64,000 bases of DNA from Pseudomonas sp. B6002 (GTDB lineage Bacteria; Pseudomonadota; Gammaproteobacteria; Pseudomonadales; Pseudomonadaceae), in NCBI RefSeq assembly GCF_013385985.1, contig NZ_JACAOY010000012.1, forward strand, positions 186,001 through 250,000, given 5' to 3'. The notes under the pieces were generated by a model. That model was not told the DNA's origin. It made no database searches and saw only the letters and a list, made by a program, of their open reading frames with translations. The position numbers and the translations under genes are program-made. Of the stretch, positions 42,711 to 53,837 are shown in pieces. The stretch's first letter is position 1. Every line of letters starts with the position of its first letter.

Positions 42711-44336
42711 ATGTCACTTCGTAATATGAATATCGCCCCGAGGGCCTTCCTCGGCTTCGCGTTTATTGGTGCGTTGATGTTGTTTCTCGGTGTTTTCGCC
42801 CTGAACCAGATGAGCAAGATCCGCGCCGCCACCGAAGACATCACCCTGACCAGCGTGCCGAGCATTCGCGCCCTCGACGAGTTCACCCAACTGACCCTGC
42901 GCCTGCGGGTGCTGTCGTACCGCTTGCTGACCAACCGCGAACCGGATGTTCAGCAAAAGACCCTCGAAGCCTTCGATGTGCGCAACCAGCAGATCCGCAC
43001 GGCCCAGGGCATCTACGAGAAGCTGATCGACAGCAGCGAAGAGCGCGCGACCTACGATGAGTATGTACGCCTGCTCGGCCAGTACCATCAGATCGAAGCG
43101 CGCATGAAGAGCCTGTCCCAGGCCAATCAAGTTGAAGAGCTGCGCGCCTTGCTCAACACCGAACTGCTGGCCAACTCCGAACAGGTCAACGCCGTGCTGA
43201 CGCGCCTGGTGGACATCAATAACAAGATGGCCAACGCCACCAACCAGCAAGCCGAAGACCAGTACAACATGGCCTTTGACCTGGTCGTGGGCCTGCTGGT
43301 TGTCGCCACCGTGCTGACACTGCTGTTCGCCTGGCTGCTGACCCGTAGCATTACCCAGCCCATCTCCCAGGCGCTTGAAGCGGCGGAAGAAGTCGCCGAA
43401 GGCAACCTGACGCGCCCGATCAAGGTCGACGGCAACGACGAAGCCGGCCGCCTGCTGGCCGCCATGGCCAAGATGCAGGACAAGCTGCGCGACACCCTGC
43501 AACGCATCGCCGGGTCCGCCACCCAGTTGGCGTCTGCTGCCGAGGAACTGAACGCCGTCACCGACGAAAGCGCCCGCGGCCTGACCCAGCAGAACAATGA
43601 AATTGAACAAGCCGCCACCGCTGTCAACGAGATGACCAGCGCGGTGGAAGAAGTCGCACGCAACGCGGTGAGCACCTCCGAAGCCTCGCGCAACGCCACC
43701 ACCTCCGCCGGTGATGGCCGCGACCTGGTGCAGGAAACCGTCAGCGCGATCGAGCGCATGAGCGGCGACGTGCAAGCCACGGCGACCTTGATTGGCGACC
43801 TGGCCAACGAGTCCCGGGATATCGGCAAGGTGCTGGATGTGATTCGCGGCCTGGCCGACCAGACCAACCTGCTGGCCCTGAACGCCGCCATTGAAGCCGC
43901 CCGCGCCGGTGAAGCCGGCCGAGGGTTTGCCGTAGTGGCCGACGAGGTCCGTGCGCTGGCCCATCGCACCCAGCAGTCCACCAGCGAAATCGAGCGGATG
44001 ATCGGCAGCATCCAGGCCGGCACCGAACACGCGGTGGACTCGATGCGCAACAGCACCGAGCGTGCGGAATCGACGTTGAATATCGCTAAAGGCGCAGGGA
44101 TGTCGCTGGACACGATCAACACGGCCATCGTCGAGATCAACGAACGCAACCTGGTCATCGCCAGCGCGGCCGAAGAGCAGGCCCAAGTGGCGCGGGAAGT
44201 GGACCGCAACCTGGTGAACATCCGCGACCTGTCAGTGCAGTCGGCGACCGGCGCCAGCCAGACCAGTGCAGCCAGCAGCGAGCTGTCGCGCCTGGCTGTG
44301 GACCTGAACGGGATGGTCGGACGCTTCCGCCTCTGA
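42711..44336 (+). CDS. Methyl-accepting chemotaxis protein
   Basis: A 541-residue transmembrane chemoreceptor. ATG 42711 ([18 protein letters not shown]) has AGGA 8 nt upstream. TM1 covers residues about 10-32, a four-helix-bundle ligand domain about 35-190, TM2 about 191-213 ([20 protein letters not shown]), then a HAMP domain. The signalling domain has the conserved hairpin tip ([36 protein letters not shown]). No C-terminal CheR-binding pentapeptide is present. The ligand is unknown; the periplasmic domain is short and of the 4HB type. Confidence 0.92.
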   Translation: MSLRNMNIAPRAFLGFAFIGALMLFLGVFALNQMSKIRAATEDITLTSVPSIRALDEFTQLTLRLRVLSYRLLTNREPDVQQKTLEAFDVRNQQIRTAQGIYEKLIDSSEERATYDEYVRLLGQYHQIEARMKSLSQANQVEELRALLNTELLANSEQVNAVLTRLVDINNKMANATNQQAEDQYNMAFDLVVGLLVVATVLTLLFAWLLTRSITQPISQALEAAEEVAEGNLTRPIKVDGNDEAGRLLAAMAKMQDKLRDTLQRIAGSATQLASAAEELNAVTDESARGLTQQNNEIEQAATAVNEMTSAVEEVARNAVSTSEASRNATTSAGDGRDLVQETVSAIERMSGDVQATATLIGDLANESRDIGKVLDVIRGLADQTNLLALNAAIEAARAGEAGRGFAVVADEVRALAHRTQQSTSEIERMIGSIQAGTEHAVDSMRNSTERAESTLNIAKGAGMSLDTINTAIVEINERNLVIASAAEEQAQVAREVDRNLVNIRDLSVQSATGASQTSAASSELSRLAVDLNGMVGRFRL

Positions 44337-44353
44337 AACCGACGCCGATCCCC

Positions 44354-44442
44354 TGTGGGAGCTGGCTTGCCTGCGATGGCGGTGGGCCAGCCTGCATCTC
44401 TTTAACTGGCAGACCGCTATCGCAGGCAAGCCAGCTCCCACA
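44354..44442. repeat. REP doublet (REPIN)
   Basis: Left arm TGTGGGAGCTGGCTTGCCTG (44354-44373) and exact inverted right arm CAGGCAAGCCAGCTCCCACA (44423-44442). It fills part of the 244-bp gap between the chemoreceptor and nhaP2; no gene is seen in that gap. Confidence 0.9.
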
Positions 44443-44580
44443 TGGATCACTCCCACATTAGATCGACGTATGCCCTTAAAAGCTTTTTGACAGCGCAGCA
44501 ATTCAACAGGTTAGAATCGCTGGCACGCAGACTGCATGGTCAGTTTGCGTCTCGTCCTTATTGCTCATGGAGTACTGCCT

Positions 44581-46323
44581 TTGAATGCGACGACCATCAA
44601 CAGCCTGTTCTTGATCGGCGCGTTGCTGGTGGGTGCGAGCATTCTGGTGAGTTCTCTTTCGTCCCGCCTGGGGATCCCCATCCTGGTGATCATCCTGGCC
44701 GTGGGCATGGTCGCCGGTGTCGACGGCGGCGGCATCATCTTCGACAACTACCCGACCGCCTATCTGGTGGGCAACCTCGCACTGGCCGTGATCCTGCTCG
44801 ACGGCGGCCTGCGTACCCGGGTGGCGAGTTTCCGCGTGGCACTCTGGCCGGCGCTGTCGCTGGCCACGGTGGGGGTGTTGATTACCACCGGCCTCACCGG
44901 CATGGCCGCCGCCTGGTTGTTCAACCTCAATATCATCCAGGGCTTGCTGATCGGCGCCATCGTCGGCTCCACGGACGCCGCGGCGGTGTTCTCGCTGCTC
45001 GGCGGCAAGGGCCTGAACGAACGGGTCACCGCCAGCCTGGAAATCGAGTCCGGCAGCAACGACCCGATGGCGGTGTTCCTCACCGTCACCCTTATCGACA
45101 TGCTCGCCAGCGGCCAGACCGGCCTGCACTGGAGCCTGCTGACCCACCTGGTGCGCGAGTTCGGCATCGGTGGCATCGTCGGCCTGGGCGGCGGCTGGCT
45201 GATGCTGCAGATGGTCAACCGGATCAACCTGGCCACCGGCCTGTACCCGATCCTGGTGATCGCCGGCGGCCTGGTGGTGTTCGCCCTGACCAACGCCCTG
45301 CACGGCAGCGGCTTCCTCGCCGTGTACCTGTGCGGCCTGGTGATCGGCAACCGCCCGGTGCGCAGCCGCCACGGCATTCTGCATATGCTCGACGGCATGG
45401 CCTGGCTGGCACAGATCGGCATGTTTTTGGTGCTGGGCCTGTTGGTCACGCCCCATGACCTGCTGCCGATTGCCCTGCCGGCCCTGGGCCTGGCGCTGTG
45501 GATGATTCTGTTTGCGCGGCCGCTGTCGGTGATGGTCGGCCTGCTGCCGTTCAAGGCGTTCCATGGTCGCGAAAAAGCCTTTATCGCCTGGGTCGGTCTG
45601 CGTGGCGCGGTCCCGATCATTTTGGCGGTGTTCCCGCTGATGGCCGGCCTGCCCCACGCACAGCTGTACTTCAACCTGGCGTTCTTTATCGTGCTGGTCT
45701 CCCTATTGGTGCAAGGCACCAGCCTGCCGTGGGTGGCCAAGCTGCTGAAAGTGACCGTACCGCCAGACCCGGCGCCGATCTCCCGCGCCGCCCTGGAAGT
45801 GCACGTCACCAGCGAGTGGGAGCTGTTCGTCTACCGCCTGGGTGCGGAAAAATGGTGCATCGGCGCAGCCCTGCGCGAGCTGAAAATGCCCGAAGGCACG
45901 CGGATCGCGGCACTGTTCCGTGGCCAGCAACTGCTCCACCCGTCGGGTAGTACCGTGCTGGAAGTCGGCGATCTGCTCTGCGTGATCGGCCACGAACATA
46001 ACCTGCCGGCCCTGGGCAAACTGTTCAGCCAGGCCCCGCAACGCGGCCTCGATCTGCGCTTCTTCGGCGACTTCGTACTCGAAGGCGACGCCCAGCTGGG
46101 CGCGGTTTCCGCCTTGTACGGCCTGAAGCTGGAGGGCATCGACCCGGACATGCCATTGAGCAGTTTCATTACCCAGAAAGTCGGCGGCGCGCCCATCGTC
46201 GGCGACCAGGTGGAATGGAACAACACCATCTGGACCGTCGCGGTCATGGACGGGAACAAGATCGGCAAAGTCGGCGTCAGATTCCCCGAAGGAAGTCGCC
46301 CGGGCCCCGGACTCTTCCTCTAA
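44581..46323 (+). CDS. nhaP2: Potassium/proton antiporter NhaP2 (CvrA)
   Basis: A 580-residue CPA1 antiporter. The start is set at TTG 44581 ([20 protein letters not shown]), with GGAG about 10 nt upstream; this matches the E. coli NhaP2 N-terminus (MDATTIISLF) from memory. About 12 membrane segments carry the ion-site motif [13 protein letters not shown] and [20 protein letters not shown]. The C-terminus adds a TrkA-C (RCK) domain and a CorC/HlyC-type domain (about residues 400-580). It exchanges K+ for protons at the inner membrane. mscK follows after 52 bp, so the two may be co-transcribed. Confidence 0.9.
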   Translation: MNATTINSLFLIGALLVGASILVSSLSSRLGIPILVIILAVGMVAGVDGGGIIFDNYPTAYLVGNLALAVILLDGGLRTRVASFRVALWPALSLATVGVLITTGLTGMAAAWLFNLNIIQGLLIGAIVGSTDAAAVFSLLGGKGLNERVTASLEIESGSNDPMAVFLTVTLIDMLASGQTGLHWSLLTHLVREFGIGGIVGLGGGWLMLQMVNRINLATGLYPILVIAGGLVVFALTNALHGSGFLAVYLCGLVIGNRPVRSRHGILHMLDGMAWLAQIGMFLVLGLLVTPHDLLPIALPALGLALWMILFARPLSVMVGLLPFKAFHGREKAFIAWVGLRGAVPIILAVFPLMAGLPHAQLYFNLAFFIVLVSLLVQGTSLPWVAKLLKVTVPPDPAPISRAALEVHVTSEWELFVYRLGAEKWCIGAALRELKMPEGTRIAALFRGQQLLHPSGSTVLEVGDLLCVIGHEHNLPALGKLFSQAPQRGLDLRFFGDFVLEGDAQLGAVSALYGLKLEGIDPDMPLSSFITQKVGGAPIVGDQVEWNNTIWTVAVMDGNKIGKVGVRFPEGSRPGPGLFL

Positions 46324-46375
46324 ACTGCGGAGCGACAATTCGCTCCCTTTTCTTCATTTTGCTCGACCGGTCTCT

Positions 46376-49300
46376 ATGCCAACCCTGCGCACGTTTCTCG
46401 CCACTGCCCTGCTGGGCCTGACCCTTTGTGTCGGCACCGTTCACGCGGCCGACCCGCCCAGCGCCGACGCTATCCAGCAAACCCTGGACAAGCTGCCCGA
46501 CCGCAAGCTGCCCGACGCCGACATGAAGGCACTGCAGACCATCCTGCAGCAGACCCTGACGTACCTGGGCAACAAGCAGGATTACGAGCAGCGCCTGGTC
46601 GACCTCAAGCGCCAGCTGGAAGACGCGCCGCGCCAGACCACCGAGAACCAGCGGGAACTGGTAAGGCTCAAGGCCACCAAAGTCATTCCCGTTGCCCAGC
46701 GTTACGCCACCTTGCCGGTGCCACAGCTTGAGCAATTGCTGGTGCAGCGCACCACCCAGCAAGGTGACCTGCAAAAAGACCTGGCCGACGCCAACAGCCT
46801 GACCATCGCCGCGCAGACCCGCCCGGAACGCGCCCAGACCGAAATCAGCAGCAGCCAGACCCGCATCCTGCAGATCAATTCGATCCTCAAGGTTGGCAAG
46901 GACAACGGCAAAACCCTCAGCGGCGACCAGCGCAACCAGCTCAACGCCGAACTCGCCGCGCTCAACGCCCTGATCCCGCTGCGCCGCCAGGAACTGGCCG
47001 GCAACAGCCAACTGCAAGACCTGGGCAACAGCCAGCATGACCTGGTGGTGGAAAAGACTGCACGCCTGGAACAAGAGATCCAGGACCTGCAGACCCTGAT
47101 CAACCAGAAACGCCTGGCTCAGTCCCAACAGACCGTGACCCAGCAGTCCATCGAGGCGCAAAAGGCCGGGGGCAGCAGCTTGTTGGCCACCGAAAGCGCG
47201 GCCAACCTGAAGCTCTCCGACTACCTGCTCAAAAGCACCGACCGCCTCAACGACCTGACCCAGAAGAACCTGCAGACCAAGCAGCAACTGGACACGGTGA
47301 CCCAGAGCGATTCCGCCCTGGACGAGCAGATCAACGTACTCAAGGGCAGCCTGCTGCTGTCCAAGATCCTCTACAAGCAGAAGCAGGCCCTGCCGCGCCT
47401 CACCGTGGACCGCGACCTGGCGGACGATATCGCCAACATTCGCCTGTACCAGTTCGAGGTTAACCAGCAACGCGAGCTGATCAGTTCGCCCAGCACCTAT
47501 GTGGATAACCTGCTGGCCAACCAGCCACCGGATGACGTGACCCCGCAATTGCGCCGCACCCTGCTGGAACTGGCGATCACCCGCAGCGACCTGCTGGAGC
47601 GCCTGAGCCGTGAACTGAGCGCACTGCTCAATGAATCCATCACCTTGCAGCTCAACCAGAAACAATTGCTCAGCACCGCCACGACCCTGCGGGCGACGCT
47701 GGATGAGCAGATGTTCTGGATCCCCAGCAACAAGCCGCTGGACACCGAGTGGCTGGAAACCGTGCCGGCGCACCTGAGCAAACAAGTCACCACCCTGCCC
47801 TGGGCCTCCAGCGTCAGCGAACTGTACGACGGCCTGACCCAGCGCCCGCTGCTGTTCCTGCCACTGCTGCTGTTGATTGGCGCATTGTTGTGGCGGCGCA
47901 AGAACCTGTATCAACGCCTGAACAAAGTCCACCAGGACATCGGCCACTTCAAGCGCGACAGCCAGTGGCACACGCCCCAGGCCATCCTGATCAACATCTT
48001 GCTGGCCATGCCGGTGGCCCTGGGCCTGGCACTGTGCGGCTACGCGCTGCAGATCGACGCCCGTGGGCAAAACGCCAACCTGGGCGCGGCACTGCTGCAG
48101 ATTGCCCAGGCGTGGATGGTGTTCTACACCGCCTACCGCATCCTCGCGCCGGGCGGCGTGGCCGAACTGCACTTCCGTTGGGAAAAACCCCAGGTCGAAT
48201 TCCTGCAAGGCTGGGTGCGCAAGCTCGGCCTGGTGGTACTGGCCCTGGTGGCCGTGGTGGCCATCGCCGAGCACCAACCGGCCGCGCTGGCCGACGACGT
48301 GCTGGGCATCGGCGTGGTGCTGACCTGCTACGCACTGATGGCCTGGCTGCTGGGCCGCTTGCTGCTGAACAGCCCGACCCACGAAAAAGCCTCGTTGTTC
48401 CGCAAGGCCGTGGGCCTGCTGTTTACCGCCCTGCCCATCGCGCTGTTTGTCGCCGTGTGCTTCGGCTACTACTACACCGCGCTCAAGCTCAGCGACCGCT
48501 TGATCAACACCCTTTACCTGCTGATGTTCTGGCTGGTGATCGAAGCCACTTTCGTGCGTGGCCTGGGCGTTGCGGCACGGCGCCTGGCTTATGCCCGCGC
48601 CCTGGCCAAGCGCCAGGCGGCCAAGGAAGCCGGCGACGGTGAAGCGGTGATCGAAGAACCGACCCTGGACATCGAGCAGGTCAACGAACAGTCCATGCGC
48701 CTGATCCGCCTGGCCTTGCTCGGCGGCTTTATCGCGGCGCTGTACTGGGTGTGGAAAGACTTGATCACCGTGTTCTCCTACCTGGACAACGTGACCCTCT
48801 ACGAATACACCAGCGGCACCGGCGCCAACATCAGCATGGTGCCGATCAGCATCGGCGACTTGCTCGGTGCGTCGATCATCGTCGGCATCACCTTTGCCCT
48901 GGCGCGCAACTTGCCCGGTTTGCTGGAAGTGTTGGTGCTGTCCAAGCTGGACCTGGCCCAGGGCAGTGCCTATGCGACCACCACGCTGCTGTCCTATGTG
49001 ATTGCCGGCGTGGGCTTCGTGTCCACCCTGTCCACCCTCGGCGTGAGTTGGGACAAGTTGCAATGGCTGGTGGCGGCGCTGTCGGTGGGGTTGGGCTTCG
49101 GGATGCAGGAGATCTTCGCCAACTTCATCTCCGGCATCATGATCCTGTTCGAGCGCCCGGTGCGGATTGGCGACACCATCACCATCGGCAACCTGTCGGG
49201 CACGGTGAGCAAGATCCGCATCCGCGCCACCACCATCACCGACTTCGACCGCAAGGACATCATTGTCCCGAACAAGACCTTCATCACCGGGCAGCTGATC

Positions 49301-49714
49301 AACTGGTCGCTGACCGACACCATCACCCGCGTCACCCTGAAACTTGGCGTGGACTACGGCTCCGACCTGGACCGCGTGAAGGAACTGCTGCTCAAGGCCG
49401 CCCGCGATAACCCACGGGTACTCAAGGAGCCGGAACCCCACGTGTACTTCCTCAACTTCGGCGAAAGCACCCTCGACCACGAACTGCGCATGCACGTGCG
49501 CGACCTGGGCGACCGCAACCCGGTGATCGACGAAGTGAACCGCTTTATCAACCGCGAGTTCAAGAAAGAGCACATCAACATTTCGTTCCGCCAGATGGAG
49601 GTCTACCTCAAGAACCTCCATGGCCAGGAATACAAACTGGTGGAAGTCGACACCCCGGCCAAGCCCGCCAACGACGGCGGCGTGCAGGAACCACCGCCGA
49701 GCAAACTCGACTAA
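46376..49714 (+). CDS. mscK: Large mechanosensitive channel MscK (KefA)
   Basis: A 1112-residue channel. A signal peptide (MPTLRTFLATALLGLTLCVG, cut after HAA) precedes a long periplasmic coiled-coil MscS-porin domain (about residues 27-270). A second periplasmic part and about 11 membrane segments follow (from about residue 490). The C-terminal MscS domain has the pore helix region GLGFGMQEIFANFISGIMIL and DTITIGNLSGTVSKIRIRAT. It opens under membrane tension; in E. coli MscK is also K+-dependent, which fits the adjacent K+/H+ antiporter gene. Confidence 0.92.
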   Translation: MPTLRTFLATALLGLTLCVGTVHAADPPSADAIQQTLDKLPDRKLPDADMKALQTILQQTLTYLGNKQDYEQRLVDLKRQLEDAPRQTTENQRELVRLKATKVIPVAQRYATLPVPQLEQLLVQRTTQQGDLQKDLADANSLTIAAQTRPERAQTEISSSQTRILQINSILKVGKDNGKTLSGDQRNQLNAELAALNALIPLRRQELAGNSQLQDLGNSQHDLVVEKTARLEQEIQDLQTLINQKRLAQSQQTVTQQSIEAQKAGGSSLLATESAANLKLSDYLLKSTDRLNDLTQKNLQTKQQLDTVTQSDSALDEQINVLKGSLLLSKILYKQKQALPRLTVDRDLADDIANIRLYQFEVNQQRELISSPSTYVDNLLANQPPDDVTPQLRRTLLELAITRSDLLERLSRELSALLNESITLQLNQKQLLSTATTLRATLDEQMFWIPSNKPLDTEWLETVPAHLSKQVTTLPWASSVSELYDGLTQRPLLFLPLLLLIGALLWRRKNLYQRLNKVHQDIGHFKRDSQWHTPQAILINILLAMPVALGLALCGYALQIDARGQNANLGAALLQIAQAWMVFYTAYRILAPGGVAELHFRWEKPQVEFLQGWVRKLGLVVLALVAVVAIAEHQPAALADDVLGIGVVLTCYALMAWLLGRLLLNSPTHEKASLFRKAVGLLFTALPIALFVAVCFGYYYTALKLSDRLINTLYLLMFWLVIEATFVRGLGVAARRLAYARALAKRQAAKEAGDGEAVIEEPTLDIEQVNEQSMRLIRLALLGGFIAALYWVWKDLITVFSYLDNVTLYEYTSGTGANISMVPISIGDLLGASIIVGITFALARNLPGLLEVLVLSKLDLAQGSAYATTTLLSYVIAGVGFVSTLSTLGVSWDKLQWLVAALSVGLGFGMQEIFANFISGIMILFERPVRIGDTITIGNLSGTVSKIRIRATTITDFDRKDIIVPNKTFITGQLINWSLTDTITRVTLKLGVDYGSDLDRVKELLLKAARDNPRVLKEPEPHVYFLNFGESTLDHELRMHVRDLGDRNPVIDEVNRFINREFKKEHINISFRQMEVYLKNLHGQEYKLVEVDTPAKPANDGGVQEPPPSKLD

Positions 49715-51226
<1,512 letters not shown>

Positions 51227-51256
51227 GCAGACGTTCACCCAGCGCTTCGATCACCG

Positions 51257-51658
51257 TCAGATGAACATATCCACCGGCACCTTGAAGAACTCCGCCAGCC
51301 AACGAATCTGCCGAACGTTGAGCTGGCGTTTTCCACTCAGTATTTCCGAGACAACCGATTGAGCGCCGACTCCAGGCAAGTCACTTTGTGTCAAACCATG
51401 CTCCTGCATCATTGACCGTAATACGTCGACACCGCTCGCTTCGGGCATTGGCCAATGCTCCACGTCATAGGCCTCAACCCAATCACCGATGATATCGACC
51501 AGCCCCATCAGCGGATGGGCTTCATCCTCGCCAACGATATCCAACAACTCATCCAGCGCTGCCACCAGAACATCGTAGTCAGCCTCGGTTTTAGGCTTGC
51601 GCAGCAGAGGCGCCACATATTGCCAATGCTCAGCTACTTGCTCGATCAATGCTGTCAC
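51257..51658 (-). CDS. higA: HigA-type antitoxin (helix-turn-helix)
   Basis: A 133-residue antitoxin. The start is set at GTG 51658 (MTALIEQVAEHWQYVAPLL), which has GGAG 8 nt upstream; the ATG at 51676 lacks a site. The N-terminal half binds the toxin. The C-terminal half is a Cro/C1-type helix-turn-helix (VLRSMMQEHGLTQSDLPGVG, VSEILSGKRQLNVRQI). HigA neutralises HigB and represses the operon. It lies 5 bp after the end of the interrupted higB frame. The frame is intact, so it may now act only as a repressor. Confidence 0.85.
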   Translation of the reverse strand: MTALIEQVAEHWQYVAPLLRKPKTEADYDVLVAALDELLDIVGEDEAHPLMGLVDIIGDWVEAYDVEHWPMPEASGVDVLRSMMQEHGLTQSDLPGVGAQSVVSEILSGKRQLNVRQIRWLAEFFKVPVDMFI

Positions 51659-51663
51659 TGCAC

Positions 51664-51951
51664 TTACTCCTTCCATTTACCCTTGTCGTACTCCCGGTGG
51701 TCCAGCACATGCCGGATATAGAGGCGTTGCATTCGATAGCGCACAACCGCAATGAGCCGTCACTTGTTGCCACCGATATTGAAGACGTGCAACGCGCCTA
51801 CCTTGTCCACTGCGGGGAAAACCGATCTCAACGCTGCAAAATCTTCAGGGCTGATGACTTTGACCTTCCGATACCACTCATCCAATGCACTGGCCGAATA
51901 GGGCCATTTTTCCTTGGCATTTCGAATTTGCTTTGCACTGATCACTCGCAT
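51664..51951 (-). pseudogene. higB: HigB-type mRNA interferase with in-frame stop
   Basis: The frame begins at ATG 51951 (MRVISAKQIRNAKEKWPYSA) and matches the HigB/RelE-like family up to VFNIGGNK. TGA at 51760-51762 (codon 64) then interrupts it. Reading through the TGA, the same frame continues for 31 codons (RLIAVVRYRMQRLYIRHVL, DHREYDKGKWKE) to TAA at 51664. That is the expected C-terminal half of HigB, including the conserved YIRHV..H.EYDKG block. No frameshift is needed, so a single nonsense codon probably inactivated the toxin. A sequencing error is possible. Confidence 0.85.
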
Positions 51952-51960
51952 GCAACATCC

Positions 51961-52018
51961 CTATCGCATCTTGCTATGAAGGTTAATCCCGAACGCCAAC
52001 TATCGCAATTTGCTATAG
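51961..52018 (-). promoter_or_regulatory. Two HigA-type operator palindromes upstream of higBA
   Basis: CTATCGCATCTTGCTATG (51961-51978) and CTATCGCAATTTGCTATAG (52000-52018) share the pattern CTATnGCA-N2/3-TTGCTAT. The second is nearly a full palindrome. They lie 10 bp upstream of the higB ATG and are spaced about four helical turns apart, the usual arrangement for autorepression by HigA. Confidence 0.65.
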
Positions 52019-52185
52019 CCTCGAACGGACCAATGGTGCTTTGTCGAACACGCCTTCAGAGCCTAGATAGACAGACGCAATCGCCACCGAAAAATCTGTG
52101 AGCATATGCAACGCCAACCTGAACTTGATAATGCTCGGAAACGACTCCAAATAAGACCTTCCTGGTCTGTTTTGTTGGAGCCTCC

Positions 52186-52620
52186 ATGTCCGAACCTCTT
52201 GTCATCCCCTGCCCCCATTGCAACGGCCTCAACCGCATCCCCGGCGAACGCCTGGGTGATGCGCCCAAGTGCGGACGCTGCAAGCAGCCGGTGTTATTGA
52301 ACAAGCCGTTTGAGCTGAAACAGGGCGACTACGCCAGCCAGATCAAGGGCGATCTGCCGTTGCTGGTGGATGTATGGGCTGATTGGTGTGGGCCGTGTAA
52401 ATCGTTTGCGCCGGTGTTTGAGCAGGCCGCTGGCCAGTTGGCGGGCAAGTGCAGGCTGGCCAAGCTCGACAGCGAGGCGAATCAGCAGTTGTCCGCGCAG
52501 TTGGGGATTCGCTCGATCCCTAGTTTGATTCTGTTCAAGAACGGCCGCGAAGTGGCGCGCCAGAGTGGGGCATTTCCGTTGCCACAACTGATGAGCTGGC
52601 TGCGTAGCCAAGGCGTGTAA
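52186..52620 (+). CDS. trxC: Thioredoxin 2 (TrxC) with N-terminal zinc ribbon
   Basis: A 144-residue TrxC. The zinc ribbon uses CPHC (about residue 9) and CGRC (about residue 28), and the redox site is WADWCGPCK (about residue 66). TTGGAG precedes ATG 52186. It reduces disulfides in oxidatively stressed cells; zinc loss acts as a redox signal in E. coli Trx2. It sits alone between the divergent higBA locus and the convergent ParA gene. A REP doublet follows the stop. Confidence 0.95.
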   Translation: MSEPLVIPCPHCNGLNRIPGERLGDAPKCGRCKQPVLLNKPFELKQGDYASQIKGDLPLLVDVWADWCGPCKSFAPVFEQAAGQLAGKCRLAKLDSEANQQLSAQLGIRSIPSLILFKNGREVARQSGAFPLPQLMSWLRSQGV

Positions 52621-52630
52621 ACAGATCAAT

Positions 52631-52696
52631 TGTAGGAGCCGGCTTGCCGGCGATAGCGATCTCGAGGCCGCCATCGCCGGCAAGCCGGCTCCTACA
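52631..52696. repeat. REP doublet (REPIN)
   Basis: Left arm TGTAGGAGCCGGCTTGCCGG (52631-52650) and exact inverted right arm CCGGCAAGCCGGCTCCTACA (52677-52696), with a short spacer. It lies between the ends of trxC and the ParA-type gene. Confidence 0.9.
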
Positions 52697-52718
52697 GGGG
52701 AATGGGCTGCCTTTGAGG

Positions 52719-53489
52719 TCAGGCGTTTTCCAGCAGGTTATGCAACTCCACAAACTGCTGCGTCAGCTTGTGCCGTGGGTCCAGGTGGATCAGCGGCTTG
52801 CTCTCCTGGTGCGACTCACGCATGCGCACGGAGCTGGCCAGGTACACCGGCAGCACCGGCAACCCCTCTGCAATCAGCTCATCGAGCATCTGCTGCGGCA
52901 AACTCGCCCGGGCCTGGAACTGGTTGACCACAATGCCTTCCACTTCGAGGCCTTCGTTGTGGTCTTCCTTCAATTCTTCGATTTCTGCCAGCAGGCCATA
53001 GAGCGCCTGGCGCGAGAAGCTGTCGCAATCGAAGGGGATCAGCACACGATCAGCGGCAATTAACGCGGAAACCGCATAAAAGTTCAGCGCCGGCGGGGTG
53101 TCGAGGTAGATCCGGTCGTAATCCTCGCTCAGATCATCCAGCAGCTTTCGCAGCTTGTTGATCTTGTGCTTGGCCTCGAGCTTGGGCTGCAGGTCTGCCA
53201 ACTCCGGGGTCGCGGTGATGACGTGCAGGTTGTCGAACGGGGTTTCGTAGATGTCGACCTTGTTCTTCTTGGAAAACGGCCCGGAAGACAGGGTTTGCTT
53301 GAAAAAATCCGCAATCCCCATGGGGATATCGTCGCCAGTCAAGCCAGTGAGGTACTGGGTCGAGTTGGCTTGTGCATCGAGGTCCACCAACAGGGTTCGA
53401 TAACCTTCGCTGGCGCTGACAGCCGCCAGGTTGCAGGCAATGCTGGACTTGCCAACGCCGCCTTTCTGATTGAACACCACACGCCGCAT
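52719..53489 (-). CDS. ParA/MinD-type ATPase, orphan
   Basis: A 256-residue ParA-family ATPase starting at ATG 53489 (MRRVVFNQKGGVGKSSIACN) with GGAGG 7 nt upstream. The deviant Walker A is NQKGGVGKSS, the Walker A' Asp is in LLVDLDAQANST, and Walker B is RIYLDTPPAL. No parB, parS-like site or replication gene is nearby, so it is not an obvious chromosome or plasmid partition operon. It may position another cargo. P. aeruginosa has a similar lone ParA-type gene (PA5028) in this neighbourhood. Confidence 0.85.
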   Translation of the reverse strand: MRRVVFNQKGGVGKSSIACNLAAVSASEGYRTLLVDLDAQANSTQYLTGLTGDDIPMGIADFFKQTLSSGPFSKKNKVDIYETPFDNLHVITATPELADLQPKLEAKHKINKLRKLLDDLSEDYDRIYLDTPPALNFYAVSALIAADRVLIPFDCDSFSRQALYGLLAEIEELKEDHNEGLEVEGIVVNQFQARASLPQQMLDELIAEGLPVLPVYLASSVRMRESHQESKPLIHLDPRHKLTQQFVELHNLLENA

Positions 53490-53651
53490 GGAAAAACCTC
53501 CGTGTATCAATGAATGTCCGAGTGTAGAGGGCAAAAGCGCCTGTTAGCTACCTCGTTCATCCATGCACTGCTGCATCAGCGGTCCTTTATGCTTCCACTG
53601 TCATACGTCACCGACAGATTAAAAGGAACGGTCCGACAATCCAGTCAGGCC

Positions 53652-53751
53652 CTTGGTAAAGGACAATCTGTAAATCTTTCCAAGCAAATTGTAATCAGCC
53701 GTGAACAAATCTTTACCAAAGTTTGCTAGAACCCCACGGCACCGGGATAAT
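53652..53751 (+). promoter_or_regulatory. Candidate promoter and inverted repeat of the aryl-polyene operon
   Basis: TTGCTA (53723-53728), 17 bp, GATAAT (53746-53751) is a good sigma-70 promoter about 80 bp before the first gene. Just upstream an inverted repeat, CTTGGTAAAG (53652-53661) and CTTTACCAAAG (53711-53721), spans 70 bp and could be a regulator site. The rest of the 53490-53837 gap has no gene. Confidence 0.5.
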
Positions 53752-53837
53752 GCGCGCCATTCGGCCATTGCTCCCTGTCCCGGTATTCGGGGCCAACAGC
53801 CGCACATGGAAGCCCGCAGGGGCGGGATAACTTCTCA

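Noticed and set aside
51760-51762. TGA in higB read as selenocysteine
   Set aside because: No SECIS-like hairpin is evident just after the codon, and HigB toxins have no known Sec. A nonsense mutation is simpler.
52719-53489. ParA gene as a sign of an integrated plasmid or genomic island
   Set aside because: No ParB, replication, integrase or tRNA-end features are nearby, and the gene is expected in this neighbourhood in Pseudomonas.
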